64,000 nt of DNA from Nautilus pompilius (Eukaryota; Mollusca; Cephalopoda; Nautilida; Nautilidae), in NCBI GenBank assembly GCA_018389105.1, contig JACATO010000589.1, positions 1,352,001 through 1,416,000 of the forward strand. Reading direction: 5' to 3'. Position numbers and translations under genes: made by a program. The notes below the pieces were generated by a model, which did no database searches, was not told the DNA's origin, and saw only the letters and a program-made list of their open reading frames with translations. Positions within the stretch are counted from its first letter, which is position 1; each line of letters opens with the position of its first letter. Below are positions 51,121 through 63,736 of the stretch, piece after piece.

Positions 51121-54100
51121 ACCTCTGGCAGCTAATCACTAGAAAACCTACGTGATAAGTTTTCCATTCACCACTGTTATTTAATAAAACAAATATAAGT
51201 ATTAAATATGATTAAGTGCTTTTTTTCATTAAGTAACTACTGAACAAAGAGTCGTTCTTCTTTTGTCAATTGTTATATATAAATTGGCTTTAATCATAGT
51301 TGATGATATTGGACATCATTCCGACAGAACCGCATCCTTTAAAAATAGATTTGAGATCAATTAACTTTTTACAGCAACTTCTCAGTTCACTTAGTCTGCA
51401 GCAATACAGAATATGTATGTGGTGCGCGGAATTAGTCACTGACAGAATGTATATATTAGTTGATACAGACGGAGAAACATTTTCGGATTCTAAAAGATGG
51501 TAAATTATTTAGAGTTAATGTTTTGAATGGGTAAACTATAAAACTTGATATATAATACAAGTTTTGGCAAAATCTGAATGATTGCAGCTGATATTTATCT
51601 TTCTAACGTGTGTGTGTGTGTGTATGTGTGTGTTTGCATTATTTGCTTCGTTTCGTGTAAGTTTTGACCTTCAATAAACTGAAATATAAAAACATCTTTA
51701 AAATGTTCAAATTTTAGCTGGTTATAAGTTAATTTTCTTTTGTTTTATTTTTCATTTTCCTATTTATAATTATTTAATTTAATGCTTTAAAAGTTATTAA
51801 ACTTATTGTTGTTGTTTAGAAAAGAAAGAACAAACTTACCACACTGAAGTAGTTATCGTCACCACCAGTCACCGTAATGCATTTATAAGCATTTTTTTTT
51901 CGCTCACTCGAAAATTCATTTTCACTTTATCAGTGCATGCTGTCGAAATTGGATCGTTATAGAGAAATTAGACTTAAAGACGAACTTTACTGTTCCCCCA
52001 CTAAACCAGTAATTCTAAGATTTTTAATGAGAGTAGATCTAATTTCGACAATTTATGTTCTCCCACGGCCGCGTAATTTGCCTAAACGGTGCATTAGATT
52101 CCGCTGCCGACTGTTCATTTTATGACGAACTTAAATTCTAACCGTCGACTGCGTTGCTTTCTGAGAAAGAAACTGCTTCTTTTTTTTTTTTCATTAAATT
52201 TAAATTAGATATCCTGTGTGAAAGTAAATCAAATGAAGACGATTTTCAGAAAGTCACAATCTACCCGCTAAAGGCGGAAGAAGCTGATGCTTTTCATCCG
52301 ACCGCAGCTCTGCCAAGAGTCTCTTTAACGGGTCAATACTGATAACGTGCACCCGTATACTACGAAAAGAAACAATGGCAGCTCACAAGATAAGTATTAA
52401 GTCTGCCAGTATGACCGTTTCTGGAATTTTTCTACGTGTTTTTTTTTTTAACCATTTACATCCTATTGACTACTTCATGATTAGAAAGTAGAATTTTTTT
52501 CATCTAAAGCCACGATGTTCGGATCTCACTGAAACCGAGTCTGTGTTGGCGGGCGCGGTGTCGGCCATTAGTTCACAAACGGATACTTATCAGCTGTCGG
52601 ATATGAGAATATTTCCCCCTTGTTCTTTAACCACCACCTACAAAAAAACAACAGATCATCTTTGCATGATATTAAATGTCCATAAAAATCTTTAAGCAAT
52701 ATTAAGCTGTTTTAACTCTGTACACCGACAGAAACAAAATAACTTGTTTTTTTGTTGTTGTTGTTGCCTAGCTGAAAGGTGCTGAAGTTTTGCTTTCTAA
52801 CCCTGACAGAATGATGGATTACAGTTAAAAGGCAAATAGAAAGACTGCTCTAAATTAAACATGAAGATTTTTTTACTATTCGCAATCTATTAATTTAAAA
52901 AGTCAATGAAGTGAAATAAAAACTATTTTTATATTGACCTGAAGCATTGGATAAGCAGGGTTCTGACATTAAATTAACTGCAAGTTTGCATTTAAAAAAA
53001 GAAAAAAACAACAACACTGCAGGATTCATTTTCTAGGATGAAAATTTAAATCGTTTAAAGTTTCACTTTTTGTTCTTAATTAAAATTTGGTTTGATAAGG
53101 AGCATTGCGTAAACATTCAATTCCTTAAGGGTTTCGCCTGGTTGTTCTACTCTATATTAGCATAATTTCCATGTTAAATATTTCTTCACATTACCAACAG
53201 TTCATTACGGAATCTTACTCAATGCAATAGAATCAGATTTTATTAATTTGTCATCTATAAAATTTTGAATTTGTCGGCTATTTATTCAGTTCATAAGAAG
53301 TTTGGCAGTTCACATTATTATAAACATTAGCATTAAGGTTAAATAATGACAGAAATACAAAGTAAACGTTAGCTGTGCTAACAAAAAAACTATACCATCA
53401 TTTTAGATTCATATTTAAAAAAAATGTATTTGTTTTAGTCTGAAATTGATTTGTTCAAGAATTTAAAAGTCAGTCAGTCGTTCAGCACAAAATCCTCAGG
53501 CCACTATAAAAGATAAACATGCTGAACAAATTATAGTTTTCAAGGCAACAAAACGTTAAATTTTAATAAATACAACAATTTTTGTTACCGTTTAATTTGA
53601 AGAATAAGATATTTCTTTTAACATTTAGAAGATAGATTTATCATAACCTTTGTTTTATTGCAGTACCGTATTTAATTTAATATCCTTGTCATTCTAATAA
53701 CGTTTATTTCTATGGACTTCTCTAAAACGTTTCACCTGCTACGTTACGTGACATATGTGCACAGGAAGACGTCTTTGTCTTTCCAGAAACTGAATCACTT
53801 TTCTTTAACCAGTGACTTTATCAGTTCACAGAGTGTAGCGGCGCTGTCAACACAGGCTCCTTTATTGTGTTAAAGATCCTGTAAGGGATCTGTTAATCAG
53901 TGTTACCATCAAAGCCGAGCGATTAAAGAACAGCTAGAAAAGAAGTAAATGGTCTGCCAGACAGAGAAAGCTGATCTTATGGAGCAAAGAACTATAAATC
54001 TTTCAGCGATGAAGAAAAAGGTTAATACTTTGAGCAGTACATCAACGATGTTTGAACAACTGTTGGTAATTCATATCACATTGTCTAATGTCTTTAAGGA

Positions 54101-56631
54101 TTTTCACGCTATTTAATGCTTGTAAGTTGAGTTCTTTTTTAAAGAAGTATTTTAAGTTAGAATTTTACCAAAAGCACACAAGCGCAAATAACTCGGTTTT
54201 ATTTAATTGTGTTGAAGCTTACTTCAGTATCAGCTGATTAATGTGTTAATCCAGTGAAGTCTAACTAACAGGGCAAACATCACAGCTGTATGGCAGCTAA
54301 TCTAATTCAGATTACCATTTGGACTTAATGAGCCAAATGTATTTTAATATATATAATATTCTAAAGGCTTTCTGCTGTAATGGCACTTTCAGGTTTCAGA
54401 TTTTATGGTACTAAAACCTATCTTAAAGGTTTTCCGAATACGGTCTAGCAAGAATCAAAGAAAGTGTGGAACAATAAGCTAAAGCACGTACATGGTCAGA
54501 GGTATTTATTTGGTATATATAATTGCTATCGGCAATGGTTAACAATAAAAAACGGACCAGTTCATAAACCGGATTCATGGAAATACTTGTGGCAGCAAGC
54601 ATGGTTATAAAACTTGCTGTCCGTCTTCTTTGTAATAAATAAATTGAACTCAGAACGAAGCGCCAGAAATATCTCGTCCCTTTTTAGGTTATTAGATTAA
54701 AATAAAACTACGATTAGATATTCGTATCTCCTAAAACGAAGAAATCATTTATCGCAACAAAAACAATGAAAATGTTCGCGTTATATATCTGGTGATAAGC
54801 TTTCTGCAAAGGTCATTAATCATTTCATTATCTTTTATCTCTTGACAGTTTTTCTTTTGTTGTTTAAATCTTGAACTGGCTCTCATCCAATGATCTTCGG
54901 CTTCACTACAGCCTCGTCGATGCTTTTACCTATGAGACCTATATATACATCAGTTGGAACTGCGAGAAAACCAGCACACAAGTGGTTTCCTTTGCTTTAA
55001 TTACGTGTTTTTTTTACAAGTTATTATTACCAATAATTAACAATGAAATTAAAAAAAATGAAAGTTTTTACTTTTCGGAACAAAGTAAAAGAAATATAAA
55101 ATTATAAGCCTAATGATTTTAATCTTAAATGTTGTTGCATAATTAATACTATGATCATTTAATAGATATTAATTTTAAAATTTACTTTTTGAATTATTTA
55201 AAAGAGAAAGATTTTATTTCTTATTTATTCCTCAATAGAAATGACATGTTGAGAAAAGTCAGAAAACATCTCTTTTAAATTCAGTTTCATGTAAAATATA
55301 ATTTTTTGATTGTATTGGCGAACGGCAATATTTTATTCCTGTATATGTGCACATGACAATTACTTTATATCTGAAAATATTTACCAGAAAACGTGTCAGT
55401 CAAAATTCTGTTTTATTAACATTTCCAGGAGTTTTAAAAAAAAACAAAGGATCTTACTCTTTAGGATACTCCCGGAGTATTCGATACCTACGTTAACGTA
55501 AAACGCCGAGATGGCCTAAACGGTGATTCCTCTCAATATTCCTGTTTTAAAGATATCCTAAGCTCACCCGTTGTTTTCTCTAACAAAAACTCAAATTAAG
55601 TTTAATATATGACTCGAATATTCTAAACAGGGTCTCATAAAACATCATATGTTATGAATTGTAATGAAAATAATATATGTACGCAAGTAGAATAGGTTAG
55701 ATGACAATTAATCTCTATAAATTGCTGAATAGTCGCAAACTTCCTGCCATTATATGTAACCATTCGTATTAAATTGGTATATTTATATATTTGGTGTCTC
55801 TATTTTTTTGCTATTTAAATAGCTTAAGCTTTATTTCAAGTTACCGAAAAGTGCGCTGCTTCTTTGTGGTAAGGATGAAATTCCTTTCATTATTTTGCCA
55901 TCTCTTGTTTGTAGAGCGAGAACACTTTTTTTCCTCTAGTATGCTATAACTATTACCTCTCATTCGTCGGTCCTACGCGTCAATGACTTGTGCTGTAGTA
56001 ATTATAGCCCACGCGCATATGTATTTTGAGATAATGACGACAGTGCCAAAGCCTGGAGGAGAATGTTGGAGGTAATAGGGGAGGGGCTGCTGTCCTTTAG
56101 CCGTTATGGGCGGCCTATTATGAATGCTTGAATCTACAGATATCGAACATTCGTAGACGACAGCACTAGTTCCTGTTAACGAAGGGTTGACGACAGCAGT
56201 CTGCTGAAAGAAGGAGTCTGGCCAGCGCTCGGCAGCGATGTAAGAACATCGATCAAACACAGAATGCACGACTTATACGAGAAAACGAACGATGCTTCGG
56301 TTCTGATATCAACAAAAGAAGAAACTCCGAACGGGAACCACCTTGACGTTTGCTGCTTTTTCCCTTCAAGCGATCTGTGGGTAAACCCACCGAGAGTCAT
56401 GTGATGGATACATTAGAGCTGTGATTACTTAATTATGAAATGATTTAAAAGTTGCCGTTATAAGATTCGAACTAACAGATGACAGCGTAATATTTTCTCT
56501 GTAGAAAAAAATATATTTGAAGTCGGGTAGTTCTTTGTTCGATATTTCCACTCATTATTTAAAGAATATTTCAATTTTTTCCCTGAGTTTGGATATCAAC
56601 CGATGTTTAGGAATATTTTATTTTTTTTAAA
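51121..56631. other. Intergenic and upstream region of the GPCR exon
   Basis: A/T-rich with a TG array at 51608-51633 and poly-T runs. The segment 55970-56400, just before the GPCR exon, is less A/T-rich and could include 5' UTR exon or promoter sequence, but I could not identify a TATA box, initiator or splice junction with confidence. No other gene seen. Confidence 0.45.
51608..51633. repeat. (TG)n microsatellite
   Basis: TG array with one TA variant. Confidence 0.92.
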
Positions 56632-56982
56632 ATGTCAACTCCAACAAGGAATCTGTCCTTCACTGTGAAAACTCAAGTTAACGAAACTGCGAACCTGCCT
56701 CCTCCGGAACTACATCTTAGCCAGGTGACAGGGAACGGATCTCTTCAAGGTTTTGAGGACTACATTTATGACTACAACGAGTCATTAGCGAATATTCCTC
56801 TGGGAGAAGTCATCCCAGTATCTTTTGTCTATGGATTGACGCTTCTCTTTGGATTGTTTGGAAACTTTCTTGTCATCTTTACCATCTTAAAATATCGCCG
56901 CATGAGAAATATAACCAACGTGTTCTTGTTAAGCTTGTCGTCGGCGGATTTACTTCTGATTTTAATTTGCGTTCCGGTAAAG
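56632..56982 (+). CDS. Class A peptide-type G protein-coupled receptor, first coding exon (partial gene)
   Basis: 117 codons. Residues 1-60 form an extracellular N-terminus with four N-glycosylation sequons (N7, N17, N35, N49) and an acidic Tyr-rich stretch EDYIYDYNES (42-51), which could be tyrosine-sulfated. No cleavable signal peptide is evident, as usual for the class. TM1 is about 61-86 and holds the conserved GN (N78, position 1.50). ICL1 is KYRRMRNITN (87-96), and TM2 is about 97-116 with LSSAD (D106, position 2.50). The KYRRMRxxTNxFLLSLxxAD pattern is typical of CCK, QRFP, galanin and similar neuropeptide receptors. I cannot assign the ligand. The reading frame continues past residue 117, but AAG|GTAAGA at 56980-56988 is a strong phase-0 donor and the codons after it lose GPCR character, so the exon ends at 56982. 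TM3-TM7 were not found; expected product is a plasma-membrane receptor. Confidence 0.9.
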
Positions 56983-59900
56983 GTAAGATACTTTTTTAAT
57001 TTATATCTTCAAAGTGAAACCACTACTTTCACTTGTTTACATATAGTTAACAAACCTCATCGTTTATTTGCGTCATTTCATTGCTGTATACTTATTAGTT
57101 TCTGTTAATGCGGAATTGTTTGCTAATAACACTGAATATTTCATAATACCCTCCAGCTGCCCGTTCCTTGTCAAATGTATTGTTTTTAGCTACGGGCATG
57201 CATTATTTACGTAAACAAATTCTACATTAAAAAACACTACAAAAACGTGTAAACAATATTATATTACTCATCCCTAAACTGATAGCCATTTATTGTTTTT
57301 TGCTTTCTCAAATACATTAAACTAACCCATGGTAAATGAGAATATAGACATTGACAGTGATACATAATGACGGTATCTTATATACGTAGTTAACCTGCTG
57401 TATACCATCTTGGTTGCATTTGTACTTCACTATTCGTCAAATCTGCATTACTCAGCACAGGTTTAGCAATAGGGGTTTTGGCCCATATTTCTTTTTTTAA
57501 ATAATATCCTCTGTGCACCATAATTGGCATAATTATGGTAAAACTGACAAGGTATACGAGGGGTAAAACACAAGAAAAGTATGGTCAAGTTCCTTACCAT
57601 TGTATAAAACCGCAACACATCAATTTACTTTGGTTAGTTTATCAAATAACGTTGTGAATACTTTGGCATTTGCCATGCATCTCTAAATAATATACTAATC
57701 CTAAACAGTTTTATAGATTTACAGCTTGTATTCAGTTGGTGTTTAGTTGTGGAAACTTGAGCAGTGAAGTCTATTTTCTTCCAACAGCTTCGTGAAAACT
57801 GCATCGTGATAATTTGTCAAACTTGTGTAACATTTTCAACTAACATTCAATTTATTTCTAAAATGCGCTCCAATATAATTAGCTTTTTTGTAGTTCTCGA
57901 GAGAAGTAAAACAGCAGTTCTAGTTTAGTGAGATGAATCACTAATTTTTTGGAAAGCAAACAGTGATCAAAGTAAGTTTTCGTAAAATCGCCATTTATCG
58001 CTGGACTGAAATAATCTTTTAGCTGTGTGCTATATTAAATTATAAACAGTAATTAAACTATATATTTATGTGGTTTTTAGTATTATTGTTCGGTAAGAAA
58101 TTTATTAGAAACCAGTGATCCTACGAGACAGATGAAAATTAATTGAAAAAAAAATGTATCATTAAGGAAAGAAAAAGGATCAAAACGTTTCTACATACTA
58201 TTTAGGCGAATATGAAATATAGTAAATCTCTCGTAAGCATCAAATACTTTTATTTGTTTCTTATGTCAGTCATTAAAGATAAAAGAAAAAATAGATTCTA
58301 ATATAATTTGAATGTGAAAATGCTCTAGATATATCAATTTCTAACCGTGACTTGCTGTTTCTTAAAGTAAGAAACTGCATTGCTATTTTACGCATCTACT
58401 TTTACATGTACGATTTCCTTTTACTTTTTATTTTAATTGCACTAATTCAGTGAATTATCGCAGCAAGATTAATTCTGCGAAATTCCTTATCAACTTTAAG
58501 ACTTTATTTTTTTAATTTTCTTTTTTTTACTATCGCATTTCTGGTTTTACAATCAAACGAAGCAGGACTTATCTCAATCCTTAATAACATTCCCCTTTCT
58601 TTTCTAGAGTTACCTCTCTCTATAATTTAGTGAAACATTGGACAATGTCGTACAGGAAATATTTACAAAACTAACATTATAATTAAGTCAGACTGAAAGA
58701 TTATTATTATATTATTATTATTTATTTATTTCCTGGATGCTTTGGGTCTTTAAAGATAATATCAGTAAACGTTAACGTCAGAGCTGTTATCAAAAACTCT
58801 TACCATAATATTACAACACCTTTATGCGTAACATATCATAGTTTATATATATCACTAAACACATTATATCTCTGCAGATTCGTATAAAAAGGAATTTATT
58901 GAACCTCAAAATTCGCTCGAAAGACGGAGATTTAAAGCAAAAGATATAATTGAATTCACTACAAGACTATTTAATGTAAATATTATCATGAAGTTTTTAA
59001 ATATTAGACAATATATTTTTTTTAAAAATTATGTTATTCGTGCAAAATTTCTTTCTTTCATAATATAAAAACTTTTCATTATAAATAACCCCAAGCTTCT
59101 TGTAATATAAATGTCCGTGTAGTTAAACTTGTCTCTATAAATCCATGAAAATAAAATATAGTTGTGAATTGCAATTTAATTTTAATATTCTCTTCAGAAA
59201 ATTACAAATAAGGTTGTTACATGAACGATTTTAATAAATCTGTATGCGATATCATGTGTTTATTTAAAAGAATGTTTATTGAATGATTTATAGCTTTTTT
59301 TTTAAAAGAGACTTCTTCTCACTTACCATGGCATTTAAGAACTTTTGTCTTTATCGTTAACTTGTATTTTCACGTGAATACGTTCTATTGAAAATAATAA
59401 ACCAGTAGAAACAAGCCCGGAATATCTCTATTTTCGTTAAAATATAAAAGTACAATAAACGCTAAGAGAAGATCAACATTTTATATTTAAAAAAGCGCCT
59501 ATTTTTGTCAGTCAGAGAGATGTCATAATGAATACAAGCATTATATAAGATAACAAAACTAATATGTTGCCAAATTCTATTTTTCGCGATAGAAAACTGA
59601 TGTCAAACACTGTTTGTCACCAGATGTCATCTAGATTTTAAGTAAAAATAGTTGTAAAAACGTTGTAACAGTTTTAATTCATCACTTTATCTATAATGAT
59701 TTTAATGCAGGAATGTTATCAAACAATTTTCAGTTATGCTCTACACGAGTCGGATTAACTCTTCAGCTATGTGCTGTCCTTCAACGGGTTTCGTTCCTTT
59801 ATCCACCAAACCTCTTGGGACAGTGGACTTTGTAGGAGAGACGATCAGTGCTCCACCGTGTATCGAATAAGCCAAACGCTTTCTGCTTCGTGAACAAACA

Positions 59901-62387
59901 TCTACGCCGCAGCCAACTTAATGCCCTACCATTTTTTCTGGTCATCTATTCGCAGAACTGCTACCAAAACATCACCTGTAGCGGATGATCATGGACTTTT
60001 TTTTTTTCGCAGAAATTGCTTACAACATGCAAACCGTAATAACATAATGTTAAGTAAGAACGCCTACTTAGGGGATCGCGGAGAATATATTGCAAAAGCT
60101 TGCAAATTTTTTCCGCTACGAAGGGGCCGCGTACGTTATGGAACGCAAGTCCAAACGACTAAGTTAATTTTCAAAATAACCATCTTCTAAAATCCATGTA
60201 TCACGCAGCAGAAAACCCAGAAAAAATTCCTTTTCTAACATTAGTTCACTGAAACAAAAAAAAATGTATTAATAATTTTTTTCTGAACTGGTTTAACTTG
60301 CAATAGTCCGTGATCGGTGTTAACGGTGTTTAGTGTTCACAATGATCGTGGTGGATTAGCCACAAAGTCTGTTTCCTCAAATGCATGGATGAGGTTAAGT
60401 TAGCCAGAGGGTCAAATAAGCTTCGCTGAACACCAAACATCTCTGCCATAGCATCACGTTTATTGCTACAGGAAAAACTTCGCGTGCTGTTCGATCTTGG
60501 ATAAAAGACCGAGTGACATATATGACAGCTCTGTAAGTTTATATGCAGAGAATAAATGTCCGAGGTGACGAAACTAAGCGGGAACGGTGCTCTTAGTGGA
60601 GCACCCTCTTCCAGGTGTAAAGCCGGCTTGGAATTTACAAGCCACCGATTGCATGATCACCCGGTCTACCTGCATTTTGATAAATATTTTACGCAAAGAT
60701 GGAGAAAAAGAGGGAATATTGAGATTTTGTTTAGAAAAAAAAAATAATGGAAATTATATCTATAAAATTAATTTAAGGTTCCAACAACTGATTTCAATAA
60801 TGTTTCTTCATGCAACATGTAATGAGAAAATAGTCAGATACCGACAAAAAGCTGGAAGGGCAGACCCATTTTTCATCAATTTTTATGCCTAATTAATAAT
60901 TTAGATTAGTTTATATTTGTTGTTTGCGTAATGGAAATTAATATGATTTTGTAATAGTATTTATATTATCACTCGAACGATATATTCTTAACCATTTTTT
61001 TTTAAAGGAATGTTCTCATTATTACTTTTTGCGAAAAGTTTTACTTGCTAATTGCCACGACCCTAGAACTGGTAGCTGTGACTAAAATAATTTCTTACTA
61101 ATGGCCACGAACTTGAGATCTTGAATTATTTTCAAAAAGTCTTCTACAGGTTTTTTCTCCAAAGTTTAAAAGCAAATAGATCAAAATCTCTGTGAGGTTT
61201 CTGTACATGGAAAATTAGGGAATCCGTGCGAAGCTCTCTCGCTAGTTTAATATCTTTAATTTTAGTCCTGCGTAATATATTTAGGATGTAAATAAATTAT
61301 GGGCAAAAGAAACTAAGATTTCTTTGGCTTTACATTCAACAGTTTAGCTAGTTTCGTATAGGTTTTTATTAGATTTCAGTTTATAATTAAAAAACAATAA
61401 TGTCATCATATTTATTTTATGAATTTTTTGGCAACAAAAGATAATATTTCGCAAACGTTTCTGCTCACGTCACATTAAATGGATTACGTACTATGCGAAA
61501 TAAATGCAAAATGATGGATACTAATCTACTTGGAAACTAAACCGAAGATAAAACGAACGAATTGAGAATAGTAATGAAATGGCCTGTTGTTATTCTTTTA
61601 TAAACTATTCTTCGAACACCTCCTCGATTAGTTCTTAATCATGCAGTTTTAATTTTTTTTATATTTTACAATACAAATTTTTTAAAAAGAAAATAACAAA
61701 GAGAAATGACAACGTAAACAGAGAAAATATTTTTTTAAATGCTGAAAATCTTTTGCTGAAAGACTACTGTGGATCGAAACTGGTGAACTAAATGGAATAA
61801 ACGCCTTCATGAGCAGAGACAGGGTGATGTATATTCGCGCAGCGTATTCTTGTTGGCTTGGATCCATTGATGCGGATGGTCTTTGGCGATTTTATGGATG
61901 GTTACGCTCACTGCTTAGTTAACTGCTAGGTGGCAGATGCATTTGTCACAAGATAAAATCACTAAACATTAGTAAATCTGTTTCAGGGAAATGAAATCTT
62001 CACTGTACAAAAGAATTTCTTATAAATGTTTATAAACGATAGATTTTTTTAAAAAAAGGATTCTCGTGTCTGATAGATGTCGACTCTATTATGTTTTGAA
62101 AATAAAATATTATTTTATTAATAAAAGCCACTCGATGAAAATGAAAATTAATGAAAAATAAGGTTAATATAAGCGGAGATATTTTCTCATCGGCAGTAAA
62201 AAAATGCACATAGCATTTGGTCTTCCACAAGAATTTTTTTCGTGTGAGAACAGATTTTAAGTTATTTTAAAATTTTGATACTTACCTTTTATGGCTAAAT
62301 ATCTAAAAGATTTATAATATTCATTTGCATTTGCAGTCCTTTAAAGTGTAAATTAATATTTATTTTAGAGTAGTTTATTAAATTAAT
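56983..62387. other. Probable GPCR intron 1 (start), no exon seen
   Basis: Begins with the donor GTAAGATA. A/T-rich with an ATT/TTA run at about 58703-58730. I looked for a TM3 exon (a conserved Cys and a D/E-R-Y type motif) in the open stretches and did not recognise one. Stretches such as 59921-60190 and 60556-60892 (+) lack hydrophobic helices of the right pattern. The intron therefore likely continues to or past the transposon at 62388. Confidence 0.5.
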
Positions 62388-62514
62388 TACACTGGTCAAC
62401 ACAATTTTTGATGACTTATACCTGAGACTTGTTTCTGACTAATTTGAGGGCGCTGAACTCAAATTTCACATTGGTTTTTGCATATCGCGTCAAGTTTTTG
62501 CTCTACAGCATACC
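62388..62514 (+). repeat. Left terminal inverted repeat of copy B
   Basis: About 120-130 bases that pair in inverted orientation with 63606-63736. The best part is the inner 80 bases, which share CTTGTTT, ACTAATTT, GGCGCTGA, GGTTTTTGC, GTCAAGTTTTTG and TCTACAG in the same order, roughly 70-75% identical by eye. The outer end is TACACTGGTCAACACAA, against TACACAACCCAACA on the other side. Confidence 0.72.
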
Positions 62515-62559
62515 CCCATTTTCGATCAATCGCCATAAAAAAGTACCCGATTACAATGA

Positions 62560-62805
62560 TTTCCACAATCACTTCAATCCTATTCTTATCATTTTATTTA
62601 GAATACCATTCCAAACAACAATACCATGAATCAATTTTGAGTTTAACAAATATATTGGTTAACTATGACATATCAGTTCAAAATATGGAAATAGAAAAAT
62701 ATAAATCGATGCTAGAATTGAATGAGTTTTAGTAAAAAAATGGCACAAACTAATCCAGAACATTCCTATCATTTCATTTAGAATACCGTACAAACAAAAC
62801 AATGA
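62560..62805. repeat. Imperfect direct repeat, 180-base period, inside copy B
   Basis: The 40 bases from 62581 (TATTCTTATCATTTTATTTA...) recur from 62761 (CATTCCTATCATTTCATTTA...), about 80% identical by eye and exactly 180 bases apart. Weaker similarity extends some 20-25 bases upstream (CACAATCACTTCAATCC against CACAAACTAATCC). It lies between the left TIR and the 3' end of the coding region. Confidence 0.65.
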
Positions 62806-62858
62806 CAGACATGGGTTTATTTACATTAACTGATGTCAGTAAATGACACATTCTTCCT

Positions 62859-63605
62859 TCATGGATTAAATCTTTGTTTATAGGCTTTTCTGGAGTCCTT
62901 CATTTCCAGACAGTCTCTTTTAATACTCCAACAATAGTCGGCCATCATGTGAGTATCCCACCTTCCTTGGTATTGCTCCTCCATAGCTTGTATCTCTTGA
63001 TGGAACCTTTCACCTTGCTCATCACTTACATCACCAAGATTTTCAGGAAATTTATCAAGATGACTGTTGTGGAAATGAACCTTTATGCTCATGTTGCAAT
63101 CCAGACGATGAAAATTCTGAAGCGATGTTTGAATAAGATCATTGTAATTTTCAGCTTTTTTGTTTCCCAGGAAATTTTTCACGAAAGAATTCCATGCTCT
63201 TTTCTCCATATCATTCATGGAGCTTGTGAAATGTCGATCTCTCATCAGTTTTCTGATTTGTGGCCCGTCAAACACACCAGCTTTTATGTTTTCATAACTG
63301 AGGCTAGGAAATGTTGTGCATGTGTACTTAAAACCAGCACCTTCTATGCTCAGAGCTTTAACATGCTGCTTCATTAGACCCAGTTTGATGTGGAGAGGGG
63401 GAAAGAGGGAAAGATGACTTTTACCCGATCTACTAGTGGTTGGTTTCTGATATTTGGTTCTCCGACATTTTAATCATGTTCTCACCAGCCAGTACCTCTG
63501 AGTCCAATGCTTGTCCTTAGCTCTACTATCCCACAGGCACAAGAAACATGGATATTTCGTGTATCCTCCTTGTTGACCAAGTAAAACGTTAACCGTTTTA
63601 AGATC
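62859..63605 (-). pseudogene. C-terminal part of uncharacterised, possibly DDE-transposase-like protein (copy B)
   Basis: The longest intact frame is 62859-63374 (171 codons). Coding similarity extends upstream in other frames to 63605, where it starts with DLKTVNVL and LGQQGGYTKYPCFLCLWDS. Frameshifts and stops at about 63505 and in the poly-pyrimidine stretch near 63405 separate the blocks. In the 171-residue part the conserved blocks are FDGPQIRKLM (35-44), NFLGN (67-71), FPENLGDVSDEQGERFHQE (109-127), QYQGRW (134-139) and MADYCW (144-149). I know this family only as abundant uncharacterised arthropod proteins. The order Asp (GDLK-like), then G-x-x-G-Y-x(4)-C-x-x-C, then an acidic EQGERFH helix resembles the second Asp, Cys insertion and Glu of TNP2/CACTA-type DDE transposases. 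That reading is inference. Copy A has the same blocks. Confidence 0.8.
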
Positions 63606-63736
63606 CTGTAGAACAAAAACTTGACGTAATAGGCAAAAACCGATTTTATTTTTTAAATCAGCGCCTCAAAATTAGTTAAAAACAAGCGTCAGTTCTTAGT
63701 CAGCAGAAAAAAGTGAAAAAAATGTTGGGTTGTGTA
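63606..63736 (-). repeat. Right terminal inverted repeat of copy B
   Basis: Inverted partner of 62388-62514. Its inner edge on the minus strand is TTTTTGTTCTACAG, immediately followed at 63605 by the first recognisable codon of the protein (GAT, Asp). That edge also looks like a 3' splice site. Confidence 0.72.

Larger units (their letters stand above)
62388..63736 (-). mobile_element. TIR element carrying uncharacterised DDE-like protein family, copy B (younger)
   Basis: A 1.35-kb unit bounded by inverted repeats of about 120-130 bases. On the minus strand it holds a protein-coding region (63605 down to 62859), followed by about 340 bases with an internal direct repeat (62560-62625 and 62740-62805). 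If the TIR is read from CAC inward, TA dinucleotides flank both sides, but no longer target-site duplication is seen. A second, older copy with its own TIRs lies at 2373-3361. Protein plus TIRs in two independent copies argue for a DNA transposon rather than a duplicated host gene. The N-terminal half of the protein is absent, so this is probably a deletion derivative of a longer element. Confidence 0.7.
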
